Assembly: GCA_028554755.1 (NCBI GenBank)
Contig: JAPTOF010000021.1
Span: 3,769,501-3,833,500 of the forward strand
Origin: Cordia subcordata
Lineage: Eukaryota; Streptophyta; Magnoliopsida; Boraginales; Cordiaceae
Length of the DNA stretch: 64,000 nucleotides
Reading direction: 5' to 3'
Part shown: positions 24,616 to 37,586 of the stretch, one piece after another
Position numbering within the stretch: the stretch's first letter is position 1
Layout: every line of letters starts with the position of its first letter
Made by a program: the position numbers and the translations under genes
Notes under the pieces: model-generated
What the model was told of the DNA's origin: nothing
The model's input: the letters and a program-made list of their open reading frames with translations, nothing else
The model's database searches: none

Positions 24616-26978
24616 CTAAAGGACACGTCGGGTATATATTTAATTTTGTATTTTGGGGGTCAATTGAAAATTTTTCTGATTGGTGCATTCCAAGTTGTTT
24701 TTTTTATGTTTAGTTCATTTATGACCAATGCGTTTGACCAAAACATTATGTAATAAAGAAACGGGGGCTGTTGCTGGATTTCCACGCCCGTTGGTCCTCT
24801 CCCTGGTCGGGCTGCCACTCACGCACATCCCTCGATTTACCTCCCGCCTGGTTAAGGGGCCTCTGACCAGGTGGGAAAGGGGTTCTCCTTTGGTTAACCC
24901 TTTTAAAGAAATGTTTCAAAAGGTACTTGTCATATGCTTCACGATCATAATTCCATTGGTGTTTCAGTGTTCAACCAATCATGTCATGAGGCTTTCCTTA
25001 CAAGTTAGTAATTTTCTTTTTAATGCCTTTATATAATTTTTATTGTGCATATCCCAAAAGTTGGGAGGGGACAAGAACTTTATCTTACTTGAGATTATAT
25101 GTGATATTAAATTTTAATTAAAATTATTTTGATTTTAATTAACTGGCTAAAAGTATATATATGTTTCTAAGAAACTCTAGAGAATTGAGGAAAGGCCCGC
25201 CCCTACTGGCATAACGTGCCATCCTTGATTAAGAGGTGAATTTAGCTGAACTCTTGACATTACTAATAAGGTTTATTCTGAGATTAGGATGTCTAATCTA
25301 ACATATGGAAGAAATTTTGTTATAAATGATCCATGTTGAGAACAAATGAATTTAGAGGAATTTATCTAGAAAAATATATCCAAGCCACCTAAAATGGCCT
25401 TTGTTTTGTCCCCGAAAGATACCCTAACAATAAGAGTTGGAGATAAAATAGCTCATGACTCAGGTTTGACTCCAATCTTCTATCTTGGGTTGCATGCCCT
25501 CAGTTTAAACGGTGCACAGTACAGGAAACGTGCTATGTACCTGAGCTTTGCTAGTTAATGATCGAATTCTGCTAGTTAGATTTTTCTCATCATAAAAAAA
25601 AGGCCCTTGTTTTACTTTGTTTTCTTTCTTTTTTCTTTTTTTTTTAATCTACTTTTGTTGACAAGGAAAACTCATTGTGCTGTAATATATTTCAAAACAT
25701 CCACCAAATCAGTTAGGATACTGAATTCATGATAGAGGATGAGAAAGTGCGATAATTTAATTAACTCTTTTCTTTTTATTGTGGTTGAATTATATACATT
25801 AATTACATCCAACACCATATTTCTTTTTTCGCCCTACAAAATTTATTAACCTAGATATAACTAAACTTTCCTGATATCTAGTTCTTCTTAGTTAGCAATA
25901 TTAATGTATGAGGTCCAAATTTATATCGAGTGCCAATGTGCTACCCTACAAATCGACATGAAAGCAATCTGAAGCTACGTGAATATTTCCTCCCATTATT
26001 TTAATTCTGTTGGTGGATGAAAATAATAAAATCTATGAATGGAACTAAAGAATTGACGCAAGGATTGGGGCCTGCTCGCCAGGCACAATATCAATTAAAC
26101 AATGCTGATGTGCAAATGCGAAGCAATATGAGGTGACCCACTCATTTTGTTTCAAAAGATCAGCTACTATAATATATAATACACAATAATTTTGCTTCTA
26201 TACAAATTAATTTTTTTTTTCTTCTTTATGTTGCACGTTGCTAACGTGTAAACCCCAACTTCTTTGGGTGCCACCTACTTGGACTTTTTTCTTTTTCTTT
26301 TTTTTTTTGGATGTTTTGTAGGCACATATGACAAGCTATGAAGCATTGTGTGCGCGCCTGACTTTGCAATGAATGTTGATTTTGAATTCCAATTTACAAA
26401 AAAAATATTTACAAAATAAAGAAAATAGCAAGTTGATGATTAACATAGCATACAAAATAAAGTTGTTCAATCAGGCTTCTGGATGTGAGAAGAAATTGTT
26501 GGGCTCACTCCACGTCATGTAATGTCGAACTACCAAATTAAAGCAACCATAATAGGCTGTTTTCTCTTTTGTTAGCTTTTGATTTGCCACAACATTGGAA
26601 AAGGAAAAAAAGATATTGTGTTGTCAAAAGACATTATCAACGTGCAGCCAAGTACGAAGCAAATATTTGATGCTCTAAGAAAATAAAAATTTTAAGATGG
26701 GATTCATTAATTAATATACTTCTTCACGCTTTTAATTATTCAATTTTTTGGTGACTATATATAGTTCCCTTTGGCACTTGTAGTTTATTATTGGTCTAGA
26801 TGACGCTTAAAAAAAAGCTGGTGTTTCCGCATTTAAGTATTATTTCATTTTCTTCTAACCCACTTCCAATCCAATGTGATATTATATTATCACCAGAGAA
26901 ATATTCTCAACGGCAAGAATTACTCCCCACTTTTAGTATTATTTGTTTTTCATTGTGGTTTTGATAACAACGTCACAT
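24616..26978. other. Intergenic, no recognised gene
   Basis: AT-rich sequence. 24762-24905 is a GC-rich island that is open on the plus strand as part of a 102-codon frame (24728-25036); I recognise no domain. Near 25450-25500 there is a weak B-box-like ggtttgactccaat. Nothing else can be named. Confidence 0.45.
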
Positions 26979-27196
26979 GAAGCGCAATGGTGAATATAGC
27001 CCCACTTACTATATTTTCTTTTTAATTTGGAAATATGTAAATTTTTTAAGTAGGTTTAGTCTTAAAAAGTAATTTAGCTTTCTGTAAGAAGCGTGATGGT
27101 GAATATAACCCCACTTGCTCTAATCTTTTTTCAATTTGCAAATATGAAAATTTTTGAAGTAGGTTTAGTCTAAACAAAATAATTTAGCTTTCTTTA
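26979..27196. repeat. Tandem duplication, 109 bp x 2
   Basis: Two adjacent units begin gaagcg(c/t)(a/g)atggtgaatata at 26979 and 27088 and share aagtaggtttagtct and aatttagctttct. No coding capacity. Confidence 0.75.
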
Positions 27197-27496
27197 AAAA
27201 ATTATTCATATATGAATATTAAATTATCTATTTCCATATTCTATAACTTTTTCAAAAAGGTAGTTTTTGAAAAATTAAAATTTTTAGTTTCTGAAAAAGT
27301 TAAAATTTTGAGTTTTTTTTTTTAATGAAGTTTCAACATTTCTTAAAAGGCAAGCGGAATACTACTTGTTACAAGAAAAGAACATGTGTCTTTCTCAAGA
27401 AATTTTAACGTGAAAAATCAATTCAAATGAGTTCCTTAATCTAGGAGCACCAATTCGCTTTTCAAATTTTTTTTTAAAAAAACCAAGGGGAAAAAA

Positions 27497-27790
27497 GATC
27501 TACTAGAAAACTACTAATTAAAGACAGGGTAATCCGTTACTAATTCGTGACTAAACAAGATTTAGTTGGTAAATTAGTGATAGAAAGGGACCATCTCCAA
27601 AACCAGCATCTCTAAATAGGATTCGGTCGTTATTCCGTCTCTAATTAATTACAGAAGTCTCCATTTCTAAATAACAATGGAAGTCTCTGTCTCTAAGTAG
27701 TGACAAAAACCTCCGTCTCTAAATAGCGAGGAAGTCTCCGTCTCTGTCTAGTAAGGGGACTTCCGTCACTGACCAGCAGTTTCAAGTGAT
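27497..27790. mobile_element. CACTA-like transposon end
   Basis: ctactagaaaactactaa at about 27500 resembles the CACTA(C/T)(A)AGAAAA terminus of En/Spm elements, with the first two bases altered. It is followed by about eight subterminal units around ccgtctctaaatag, some preceded by gaagt. Such arrays are where CACTA transposases bind. The other end and any transposase were not found. Confidence 0.5.
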
Positions 27791-28769
27791 GAGAACAAAA
27801 AGGAGTGGGGTTTACTATTAATATTGCCTAGGAAAAACGCGGGAAACAAATACACACCAAAAAACAAAAAGGGTTTAATATTAATATTCCCTTGAAAAAG
27901 AATCAATATTAAATTAAACTCCTCTTGATATCACTTTGTCGTATTTGAAGTTTGAAAGAATAAGGTTCACACATTAAGATTCAATAATATATGCAGAGTA
28001 TATTCATATCCTTTACGAAAACTACTCGAGAATCACATTACACGAGTACGATATAGTCGTATCAACCAAGAGTTTACTTTGAAACATCAGATGTGAAATG
28101 TCGAGAAATATTAAGATAATAGCGACACCGCGTGCTTTTTATCAGTATAATTTTAGAAGCAGCAAACCAACAAGAAATATGTCGTAGCTTTGTTGAATTT
28201 TTAAGCTTATCATAAGTTTATACAGCGTATATAAAAAGAATTACATTTGATAATCGTGCTTCTTGGCAGGTGCAACTTATTTCTTCTAGTCGCCCAATTG
28301 TACTCTATACTGGCTCTAAAAAATATCCATATACTTTCATACTAAAAAGTAAATAGTCTCTACTAACAAAGCTTTGTATATGTCTTAGTTGTTGTGTGAA
28401 TATACATCTCTTTCACATCGAAAATCCTAAGTTTTAGAGTTGATTCTATAAGGTCTTGGTTATTTTTCCATTTGACAATTGATTTTTTTTTATATAGGAT
28501 CTCAGTGATTTTTAACATACTATAAAAAAGGGATTTTGGCAAGTTTCTCAAGAGGCATCCACAAGTAACCCATCTCTAGCAGTTTTGTTTATCTGAAATA
28601 TTGGTTCTTGGTTCTTGATTCTTATCGTGGATTACATGTGAGGGTGTGTTGGAGTATAGATTCCTACCACATTACTGATCACAAGTTTCAAATTCATCAT
28701 ATAAAGTCTGGCTACTCCTCTTATTAATCAATCACTAACTTCTTTTTCTCTTATGCAAACTAAGGTACC
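27791..28769. other. Intergenic, no recognised gene
   Basis: AT-rich non-coding sequence. A short direct repeat containing ggtttaatattaatatt-like text occurs near 27810-27830 and 27868-27892. Nothing else recognised. Confidence 0.45.
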
Positions 28770-29200
28770 ATTTTTGTTCAGAATTATTGAACATCCGTCT
28801 CAAAAACTAACTGGTCAATGAGATGAATGACCTAGGATCATTATCAAGTGACTAAAACCTTGGGATTTTTCAATCCAGGCCAATAATATACTATAACAAG
28901 TGACCCAAAATTGAAAGATTTTAGAGAAGGATATTTTCTATTAATATTTCCTAAAGAAAATAGTGTTACGTGCGTACAGTACTTATAATATAACTATGAG
29001 AATAAAGATAACTATCAAGATACAAGAATTACAACAATATAAATTTTATATAAAATAATACGTGAATCTATATTATCCTCCATCACTCTCTCTCAAGCAA
29101 CGCCGGGTGTCAAACGACAAGCTTTTCTCATGATTGATTGAATCGTGCTACTAATAACCCCTTTGTCATTATATAAGCAATCGATTAGTAGATTAAATAC

Positions 29201-29435
29201 TATTAGAGTTAACACCATATTTAAAAGTTTAAATTTGTAGAGAGAATGTGGTCATATTTATGTATTATACTTAACACGCCCCCTCACGTTTAGTGCGATT
29301 TATTTATAGCTTGCACGCGAATAATTAAATATTTTTAAATGAATAGTGATGAGTTTCGAACCCATGACCTGGGTTCTGATACTTTATTAAAGTTACCACC
29401 TCATTTAAAAGTTTAAACTTGTAGAGAGGATATAA
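29201..29435 (-). mobile_element. SMART/TRIM-type miniature LTR retrotransposon, copy C, partial
   Basis: Minus-strand copy of the family at 15283. The left repeat (29201-29276) ends cttaaca, followed by cgccccctcacg, the complement of the purine tract. At about 29373-29382 lies gttctgatac, the complement of the primer site. The right repeat begins near 29383 (ttaccacctcatttaaaagttt) but diverges after about 29435, so one end is lost. It sits inside the RNase H end of the old Copia element. Confidence 0.65.
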
Positions 29436-30422
29436 GTGACTACAACCAACAAACCTCTGCAATCACATAAGCGATAGCCCTTACACAGTCTCTATACTTG
29501 ATCGTTCTATGCTAGTTTTCTTGGCAAACCATGAGACCTAGTTAGGACCAAAAATATATGCAGTAACCACTAGTACTATGCTTATCATCTGGGCATCCTG
29601 CCCAAGTAGAATTTGAGTAAGCATGTATTGACACATAAGTGCAAGTCTTTATATACAAACCAAGCATCATGGATCCTTTCAGATATCTCAATATCCTTTT
29701 TACCATTGTCTAATGAGGCTTTCTTGGATTATGTAGATATTGGCATACTCTATTTATTGCAAGTGCAATATTTGGTCTACAGAGAGTTAAGTGCTAAAGA
29801 GGATCCATAATGCTTCGTTACAATGTTGGATTAAGAGAAAGATCCCTTTTATGCAGAGACAAATTTTGATCTGGGGCAATTGGCGAAGAAACTGGTTTTG
29901 CACTCATAAGTTTAGATTTATTAAGAAGATCATTTATGCATCTCTCTTGATTTGATTTAGAAGAATACCATTATCCAAAGCAGTGACTTGAACACCATGA
30001 GCAAAATTATATAAGCAAAGAAGAACCTGACCTTGAGGATATGAAACCCAATTTTGGTAGAAATAAGCTCAATCTATCAAAATATGCTCAAGTCGCTTGC
30101 TTTAAGCCATAGAGTGTTGTCTGTAGTTTATGAACATGTTAAGAATACACTAGATGGACCAAACCTACAAGCTATACCATGTACACATCTTTATCCAGTA
30201 AGCTATGTAAAAACGCGTCGGTCACATCTAACTATCAAACGTCTATCTATTAGAAATTTCCACAGATAAAAATATCCGAATTATAGTTTGTTTGATTACT
30301 AGACTGAATGTTTTAATGTAATCCACGCCCTTTTTTTAAATTAAATCCTTTTACAACTAACATTGCTTTGTACCTCTCAATTGAACCATCCGATTTCCTC
30401 TTAATTCTAGACACCCACTTAC

Positions 30423-33400
30423 TGTCAGGAAGAGGATGTGCAAAAGACAAAAATTGAGGAAAGAAATGTATATAAACTCAAATGCTAATACTCAGTCTTT
30501 TATTGCTCTAACTCTCTATCACCAAATGCTTCATAAGACACCTATATTTATAAGCTAATTCCAAACTAAGCTAAAAATAAGGTACCTCTTACAACTAGAA
30601 AATTGGGAACTACTTAACATCTTAACAGACCACTAAGCTTGGTTAGCAACTATCCATACAAAATGTAAGCAAACTAAAAACGTGAAAACAAGGCAACTTA
30701 CTTGTTCAACTAGCATAATACTAGGTCTACTACAAGACAACCTAACTTCTTAAGCAAAATCATTGGTATGCTCTTTGAATTAGTTCTCCCTCCCCCTTAA
30801 TTCAAAGTTGTAAACACCAAGCAAATTTCTAAAATAGTATAACTTTTCTTTGGATAAAGCCTTTGTCAACACATCAGCAAATTGTACTTGGTGCTGCAAT
30901 ATTCTAATGATATCTCCTCCTTTACTACCAAATCATGGATGAAATGATAACAAATATCAATATGCTTCATTCTGCTGTGGAATGTTGGGTTCTTTGTCAT
31001 GGAGATAGTTGTCTTGTTGTCACAAAATATCTCCGTTGCTCCTTTCTGTTTTTGTTGAAAATCTGCTAACACTCTCCTTAGTCAAATATCTTGACAAGCT
31101 ACTGACATTGCTGCAACATACTCAGCTTTTGAGGTTGACAATGCTGTTGTGGCTTGCTTCTTCGAGCTCCATGTGATCACTCCTGAACCTGAAGTGAAAA
31201 CATTTGCTGAAACACTTTGTCTATCATCCAAAAAACTTGCCCAATCACTATCTGTGCACCCACACAATCTGAAATTGGAAGTTTTTTAGTACCAAATGCC
31301 ATACTCCAAAGTTCCACCAATATAAAGCAAGACCCTCTTTGCTACTTTATAGTGAACCTTTGAAGGTCACTGCATAAACCTGGAAATAACACCAACAGGA
31401 AATGCTGTATCAGGTCTAGTGTGTGTCAAATAAATTAAACCTTCAACCAAGCTTCTGAACTTCTTAGCATCTACCATCTCTTCTCCATCTTCTTGCCGCA
31501 ATTTCTCATTAATATTCATAGGTTTAGTTGCAAGCTTGAAATTAAGCATGCCAAATTTATTGAGAAGATCTATGGCATATTTCCTTTATGAAATAAAAAT
31601 TCCATCTTCAGTTTGATAGACTTCAAGACCAAGGAAATAATGTAACAAACCCATATCCGACATCTCAAACTCATTCACCATTTGAGACTTAAACTCATTC
31701 ATGAGAGAGTTAAAGGAACTAGTATAAATGATATCATCAACATAAGGAAAAATAATGATGAAATCATTTTTACCTTCCTTTTTCACATACAAGGTGGGCT
31801 CGTTCTCACTTTTCATGTAACCTTTTTCCCTAAAAATACCCATCAATCTTGCTATACCATACTCAAGGAGCCTGCTTTAATTTATACAACGTCTTTTTCA
31901 ACTTGTACACCTTTGTTTCATCACCCTTCTTTATGAAACCTTCTGGCTGTGCTACATAGACCTTCTCTTATAAATCTCCATTAAGGAATGCTGACTTGAC
32001 ATCAAATTGATAAACAGGCCACTGCAATTGTATTGCTAATGCTAGAACAATTCTTACAGTTTCAAAATGAGTTATTAGAGAAAATGTTTCTTCAAAATCA
32101 ACTCCTTGTTGTTGTGCATACCCTTTCACCACAAAACGAGTTTTATGCTTTTGTATGCTTCCATTTGTAGCAAACTTCGTCTTGAACACATATTTCAGGC
32201 CAATTTCATTTTTGCCTTCTGGTAAGTCAACCATCTCCTATGTTCCATTTTTTCGAAGCTTTCATCTCTTCCACAGTCGCTTTCTACCATTCTTCTTTTT
32301 CAGCTACTTCTTCATAATATAAGGGATCTAAAACAACATGAGCAAATTGACAAAATGTATATATATCATTAGCATATTTAGGATTTGGCTTCCTAGCCCT
32401 AGTTGATCTTCTCAACAGAATTGGCTCAACTGAAAACTCTTCAAGAGTTGTAGATGTTACTGACATTATTGATGAGCCAATGGGTGAATTTGTAAAGGTT
32501 GGCTCTTATCTTTCTTCAGGAGAGATTTCATCAGGCACAGAATTCTCTTGGGACACTTGTTATTCACCCTAGTCCCAACTTGTATTTTCATCAAAAACTA
32601 CATCGCTTTTAATTGTAATCTTGCCACTAAAAGAATTATACAATATATATGCTTTGGATTCAGTATAATAACCAATTAAAATACACTTTTCACATTTTTC
32701 ATCAAGCTTTTGATGAGATTGAGAATTCACCAAAGTATAAGCAACACACCCAAAAACTCGTAAATGACTTAAATTTGGTCTTCTTCCATGCCAAGCTTCA
32801 TATGGAGTTTTGTTCACGATAGTCCTTGTTGGTGAAAGATAGACGGATGTTGCTACAGCTTCCGCCCAAAACTGATTTAAGAGTCCCCTTGCTTGTAACA
32901 TGCTTCTTGCCGTCTCCACAATAGTTCGATTTTTCTGCTTAGCAACACCGTTCTGCTCCGAAGTGTAAGGAGTTGTTAACTCCCTATTGATTTCATTTTC
33001 TTCGCAAAATAGATTAAATTCTTTGGACATGAACTGTCCTTCTCTATTTGTTGAAGAACTTTGATAGGGTAGTCAGTTTGGTTCTTTACCATAGCCTTAA
33101 ATTTTTGGAACTTCTCAAAAGTTTCTAACTTGTTTTCCAAAAAATCCACCCAACTCATACGACTATAATCATCAGTAAACAACAAGAAATAAAAACTCAC
33201 ACCCAAGGACTCAGTTTGTATAGGCCCACATAAATCAGCATGAAATAATTCTAAACATTTAGAAGCTCTCTATGCTTTTCCAATAGGAAATGACTTCCTA
33301 GTTTGTTTTCCATAAATGCAACCTTTACATAAATCAAGAGAGCCAATTTTCGGTAGTCCAAGAACCATACCTTTATCACTTAGAAATTTTAGGCCTTTGA

Positions 33401-35272
33401 TATTTAGATGCCCGTACCTCAAATGCCATAGCTTCGAGTTGTCCTTTGCACTTGCAGTAAGAACAAAATTCTCCATGTTAGAAACATCCAACGGGAACAT
33501 CTTGTTCGGAGTCATGATGACATGGACCTGCTTGCCTGATTTCTTGTTTTTAATGAGACATGAAAAATCATCAAACAAAATAGAATATCCACCAGCAATT
33601 AGTTGTCCAATGCTCAACAAATTGTATCTTAAATCAGGTACAAATTGAACGTTGTCCAACACTTTTACTTTGCCATTGCTAGCGTCAACTTCTACTGTGT
33701 CTTTTCCTTTAACTTGCATCTCTCTGTTGTTGCCAAGCTACAATTTTACCCTTTATGTCTCATCAAGTTCCTTGAACAAGGATTTGGTACCCGTCATGTG
33801 ATTTGAACACCCGTTGTTAACAAACCATAAATCATTTGGTTAATGGTTAATGTCGGTACAAGCCATAAATAGCTTGTTTTCTTCTTCATTTTCTACTGGA
33901 AAATTCATCTTCTCATCTATGTACCAACAATCAGCTTTTGCATGCCCATATCTTTTGCAGCGATAGCATTGAATACCACTTTTCATGTTTCCTTGCATGT
34001 TGGATTGCCTTTGCCCTTCATTTCTTCCTCCGTCTCAATCGTTACCACGACCACGACCATCACGAAGTCCTCCTCTTCCTTGACCTCTACCTGCTGAACG
34101 GTTATTTTCTCCTTATTTGTTGGTTGTCTCCTTCACTTGGAACGCCTTCTATTCGTTCTTTTTAAGCGATCTGTTGATTCTTGACTCATGAGCTTGAAGG
34201 GATCCTATCAGTTCATCAACTGAAAGAACTAATAGATCCTTAGCTTCTTCTATTCTAGCTACCGTATGGTCAAATTTTGGAGTCAAGCTTCTTGATACTT
34301 TTGCAACGATTGTCTCATCTGAAATTTGCTCACCGTAAGAACACATTTGACTGACTATTGCCATTGCTCTTGACAAAAAGTCACCAATTGATTCACTATT
34401 CTTCATAACCAAGGTTTCAAAATCACATCTTAACAATTGCAATCTCACCACTATGACCTTTGAATCACCTTGAAACTCCTTCTTCAAGATTGACCATGCT
34501 TGCTTTGATGTGGTTGTTGCCGTAAAATCCATGAGAAAGCAGTGTCATGGATTGCTTGTTGGATATGAATAATGCCTTGGCATCCTTCTTCTTAGTTTCT
34601 TTCAGTCTGGCCTCCTTCTCTTCATTGGGTTCTAATATACCAACGAACTCATACTCTACAAGGTCTCATAGATCTTGTAATTTGAGCAACGTTTTCATCT
34701 TGATGCTCCACTGCTTATATTTTTCACCATTGAAAACTGGTATGAGTGGGTGAGAGGAAGAAAAACCAGCTGCTACCATTTTATACATCACTCTTTGAAC
34801 CCAAAAAGCACTCTTTCACGCGTTTCTCTCAAAATGTCCAAAAAGTATTTTCACTCAAATACCTAATAGACCCCAAAAGAACCTAGTTCTAGTACCAAAA
34901 TTGTTAGGAAGAGAATGTGAAAGAGACAAAAACTGAGGAAAGAAATGTATATAAACTCAAATGCCAATGGTCAGTCTTTTATTGCTTTGACTCTCTGTAA
35001 CCAAATGCTTCATAAGATGGCTATATTTATAGGCTAATTCCAAACTAACTAAGCTAAAAATAAGGCACCTCTTACAACTAGAAATTTGGAACTACTTAAC
35101 TACTTAATAGACCACTAAGCTTGGTCAGCAACTATCCATACGAAATGCAAGCAAACCAAAAATGTGGAAACAAAGGCATCTTACTTCAACTAGCATAATA
35201 TAAGGTCTACTACAAAACAACCTAACTACTTAAGCAAAATAATTGGTCTGCTCTTTGAATTAGTTCTTAATA
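30423..35272 (-). mobile_element. Copia-type LTR retrotransposon 1, both LTRs present, coding region decayed
   Basis: LTRs at 34902-35272 (5') and 30423-30787 (3') are clearly homologous; the plus-strand copies begin tgt(c/t)aggaaga. The minus strand of the 5' LTR has a TATA box (ctataaata, about 35030). The primer site next to it is degenerate (tggtactagaac, 34897-34886). The purine tract gggggaggg abuts the 3' LTR. Flanking CTTAC (30418-30422) and CTTAT (35273-35277) form a 5-bp duplication with one change. Order gag, integrase, reverse transcriptase, RNase H identifies Copia. Confidence 0.88.
30866..34532 (-). pseudogene. gag-pol of Copia element 1, broken
   Basis: Domains in minus-strand order: UBN2-type gag (34532-34149); CCHC zinc knuckle CYRCKRYGHAKADC near 33965-33924; GAG-pre-integrase with CKGCIYGKQ (33719-33270); integrase core (33206-32569, with EQNGVA); reverse transcriptase N-terminal half (32234-31968) and the half with YVDD (31846-31586); RNase H (31549-30866, with STSKAEYVA and the HSRMKHIDICYHF segment). 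The coding line is broken into at least nine pieces by stops and frameshifts, so no full polyprotein can be made. In working relatives this polyprotein packages RNA, copies it to DNA and integrates it. Confidence 0.85.
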
Positions 35273-35930
35273 CTTATAACCAATAACATTAGCATTTGAA
35301 TATTTAGACACCAAAGTCCAAGTTCCATTCTGTAACAAGGCATTATACTCATGCATCATAGTCATTTACCAATGTGAATACTTTTGTGTTTGAGAAAAGC
35401 ATGTAGGCTTAACATCCAGACATTTTTCCATTTTTTACATGCGTACTAAAGGCTATATAACCAAAAATCAACTTAAGAACTCTCGTGTTTTCCCTTTGAC
35501 CTTGTGATCGTAGAGTATATATTAGTGTCTGTACAACTTTGACAGATGAGATGTAGTTTGGGTGGATGAATAAAAGAATTAGATATGTGGTTTGAAATTA
35601 TGCTTGGCCCACTTGAATTAACAGGGATGAGTCATCATGTGAATAGATAACATGTAGCTTGGTGAGTTATATTAAGAGATAGGTGGAAGCTCTAGTAAAG
35701 AGATGAGTCACACATGAATAGATATGCACAATACAAAGACTAGACTAAGAGGCTTATTCTGATACCATATAAAAATCACTTAGGTTTCATCCCAAAAACC
35801 AATTGGCCAATGAGAGGGATAACTTAGGACTTTATATGATGAAATGGTCAACGAGATAAGTGACCTAGGACTTTATGATAAACTTAAATCTTGAGATTTT
35901 TTTATGTAAGACAACAATATATTACAACAT

Positions 35931-37096
35931 TTTGGTACGATAGAATGATCTAAAAATGAATGATCATTCCAGTTTCTCATTTTCATTTAATTTGGTATAA
36001 CAAGTTAAATTTGGAAAAGCCCTTTCAGAATAGAATTAGAAAATACATTGCTCATGTCAACCTAAGAAATGAGATTTCTGACATGGAGTAAGAAATACAA
36101 AAGTAAAAAAGAACAAAATTTTGAAAAGCCCTTTCAGAATAGAACTAGAGAACACATTGCTTATGTCAACCTAAGAAATGTGATTTCTAACATGGAATAA
36201 GAAATACAAAAAAAAAAAAGAACTTATCTCGCATTTACTCTCATAAATTTTCAGTTTCTTGCTTTAGTTAAAACCCTCTCAAATTTTTTGCCTGTTTGAT
36301 ATATAACTAGAATATAACACATCCAATGCTTAGAAGAAATAAATATTTTCTATATACATTTATTGTTGATGGCCAATAAATTTTTTACAATATATGTCTT
36401 TTGTAAAATTTAAATCTTGATAGCTTTATAATATTAATCTCACTTCTTATAATATGCAATAATTGAACAAAATATTTAAATTAGAAAAGTAAAACAAAAA
36501 AATAATCTGGAAAAGTAAAGCACGCACTAGAAGATCAATAATATATTTGTTAGAGTTTAACTCATTTTTAAAGTGAAAAATTAATATATTTAGGACATGT
36601 GATATTAAAAGATAAATATAGACTCTATCTTATATAATATATAGATATAGATATAGATATAGATCTGCAGATTTTTATTAGATACAAATATATTTTTGAC
36701 AATTTAATTCTAGATAAGATTTTAGTTATTTTTCTAGTATGGAATAATATCATTGAATACAATATTTTAGTTACTTTTTTGGGATTCTATTATTATTTTT
36801 TGCTTAATAAAGTCAATTTTTTTTTTTATCAATACTTGTGTATCATATGGGTTTATTGCTAGTGCACAATATATTGTGGTCAAAATAGAGAAACACATAT
36901 GCATAATATTTGACACTTGGCTTACATCTAGCCTTTTTTGTGAATATCCAAGTGATTTTTTTTTAAACTTTTTAAAGTGGTAAGGGGACATGAAGAGTGA
37001 GATGCAAAAGAGAGAATATGAAATAACATGGTAGTACCATGTGCAATTTGAAAATAGAGTCCAAGCAAAATGGAGCCTATAATAACATCTTTTGTA
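35931..37096. other. Intergenic with a local tandem duplication
   Basis: 36012-36228 is a tandem pair of about 110-bp units, each containing gaaaagccctttcagaatag and catgtcaacctaagaaatg. A short (TATAGA)n run lies at about 36640-36664. Open frames of 74 and 66 codons near 36767-37128 show no known domain. No gene recognised. Confidence 0.5.
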
Positions 37097-37225
37097 TATG
37101 GTATTAGTATGTGATCCATGCGATACATGAGTTTTGATACAAATTTAATATTATCAATTCATATAAGTAATTTATTATGAATTGATTTTGAAATAGCTTA
37201 ATTTGATTAATAGCTTAATTATAAT

Positions 37226-37586
37226 TGATATGGGATCGAGTCACTGCAGCTTCCTTGGGTCACATATCTCCCTAGACCGACCCAAGCATGGAGCCGTCAA
37301 CCTGGTCCATTAGGGACTTAACTCAAGGAAGGGCCATTATACCCTGAGAGACAATAGACACCCCAAGCCAATACATGTTCCCAGGTGAAGTCTATAAATT
37401 GGCCACCTGCACTAAAAGCGAGATAAGCCGTTATTACCGTAAATAGCAACCCTTTTTCCAATACACTACAATCTTTACTTAATTAGGAATCAGAGAGCCA
37501 TTGGCTAACACTACACAAGTGGTGTTTACAGGTTCACGCTGCCAGAGATTAAAGCAAGGAAGATTATCTAATTCGTTGTAGAATCA
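37226..37586. mobile_element. Solo LTR, 361 bp
   Basis: Begins TGATATGGGATCG and ends GAATCA (TGAT...ATCA inverted termini). A perfect 5-bp duplication ATAAT flanks it (37221-37225 and 37587-37591). A TATA-like tctataaattgg lies near 37389. It is GC-richer than its surroundings, and the end resembles Gypsy-class LTRs, though class is inference. Confidence 0.75.

Larger units (their letters stand above)
28770..35930 (-). mobile_element. Old Copia-type retrotransposon, split by two later insertions
   Basis: Minus-strand remnants of one element flank younger insertions. RNase H residues (YLKG..., WAGCPDD, STSGYC, RAIAYVIAEV) are readable at 29730-29441; N-terminal reverse transcriptase is split, GTWTLV...VIGYK at 35370-35273 and KWVSRIKRKSDGS at 30422-30330, and the halves meet exactly when the inserted Copia element is removed. 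A degenerate tRNA-Met primer site (tggtatcagaa on the minus strand) lies near 35762-35773. Its LTR (from 35774) resembles 28770 to about 28910. A purine tract near 29090-29100 precedes the 3' LTR. Gag, protease and integrase are missing, and many stops are present. Confidence 0.7.

Noticed and set aside
25440..25600. Second SINE candidate with ggtttgactccaat
   Set aside because: Only a weak B-box match; no convincing A box, tail or duplication.
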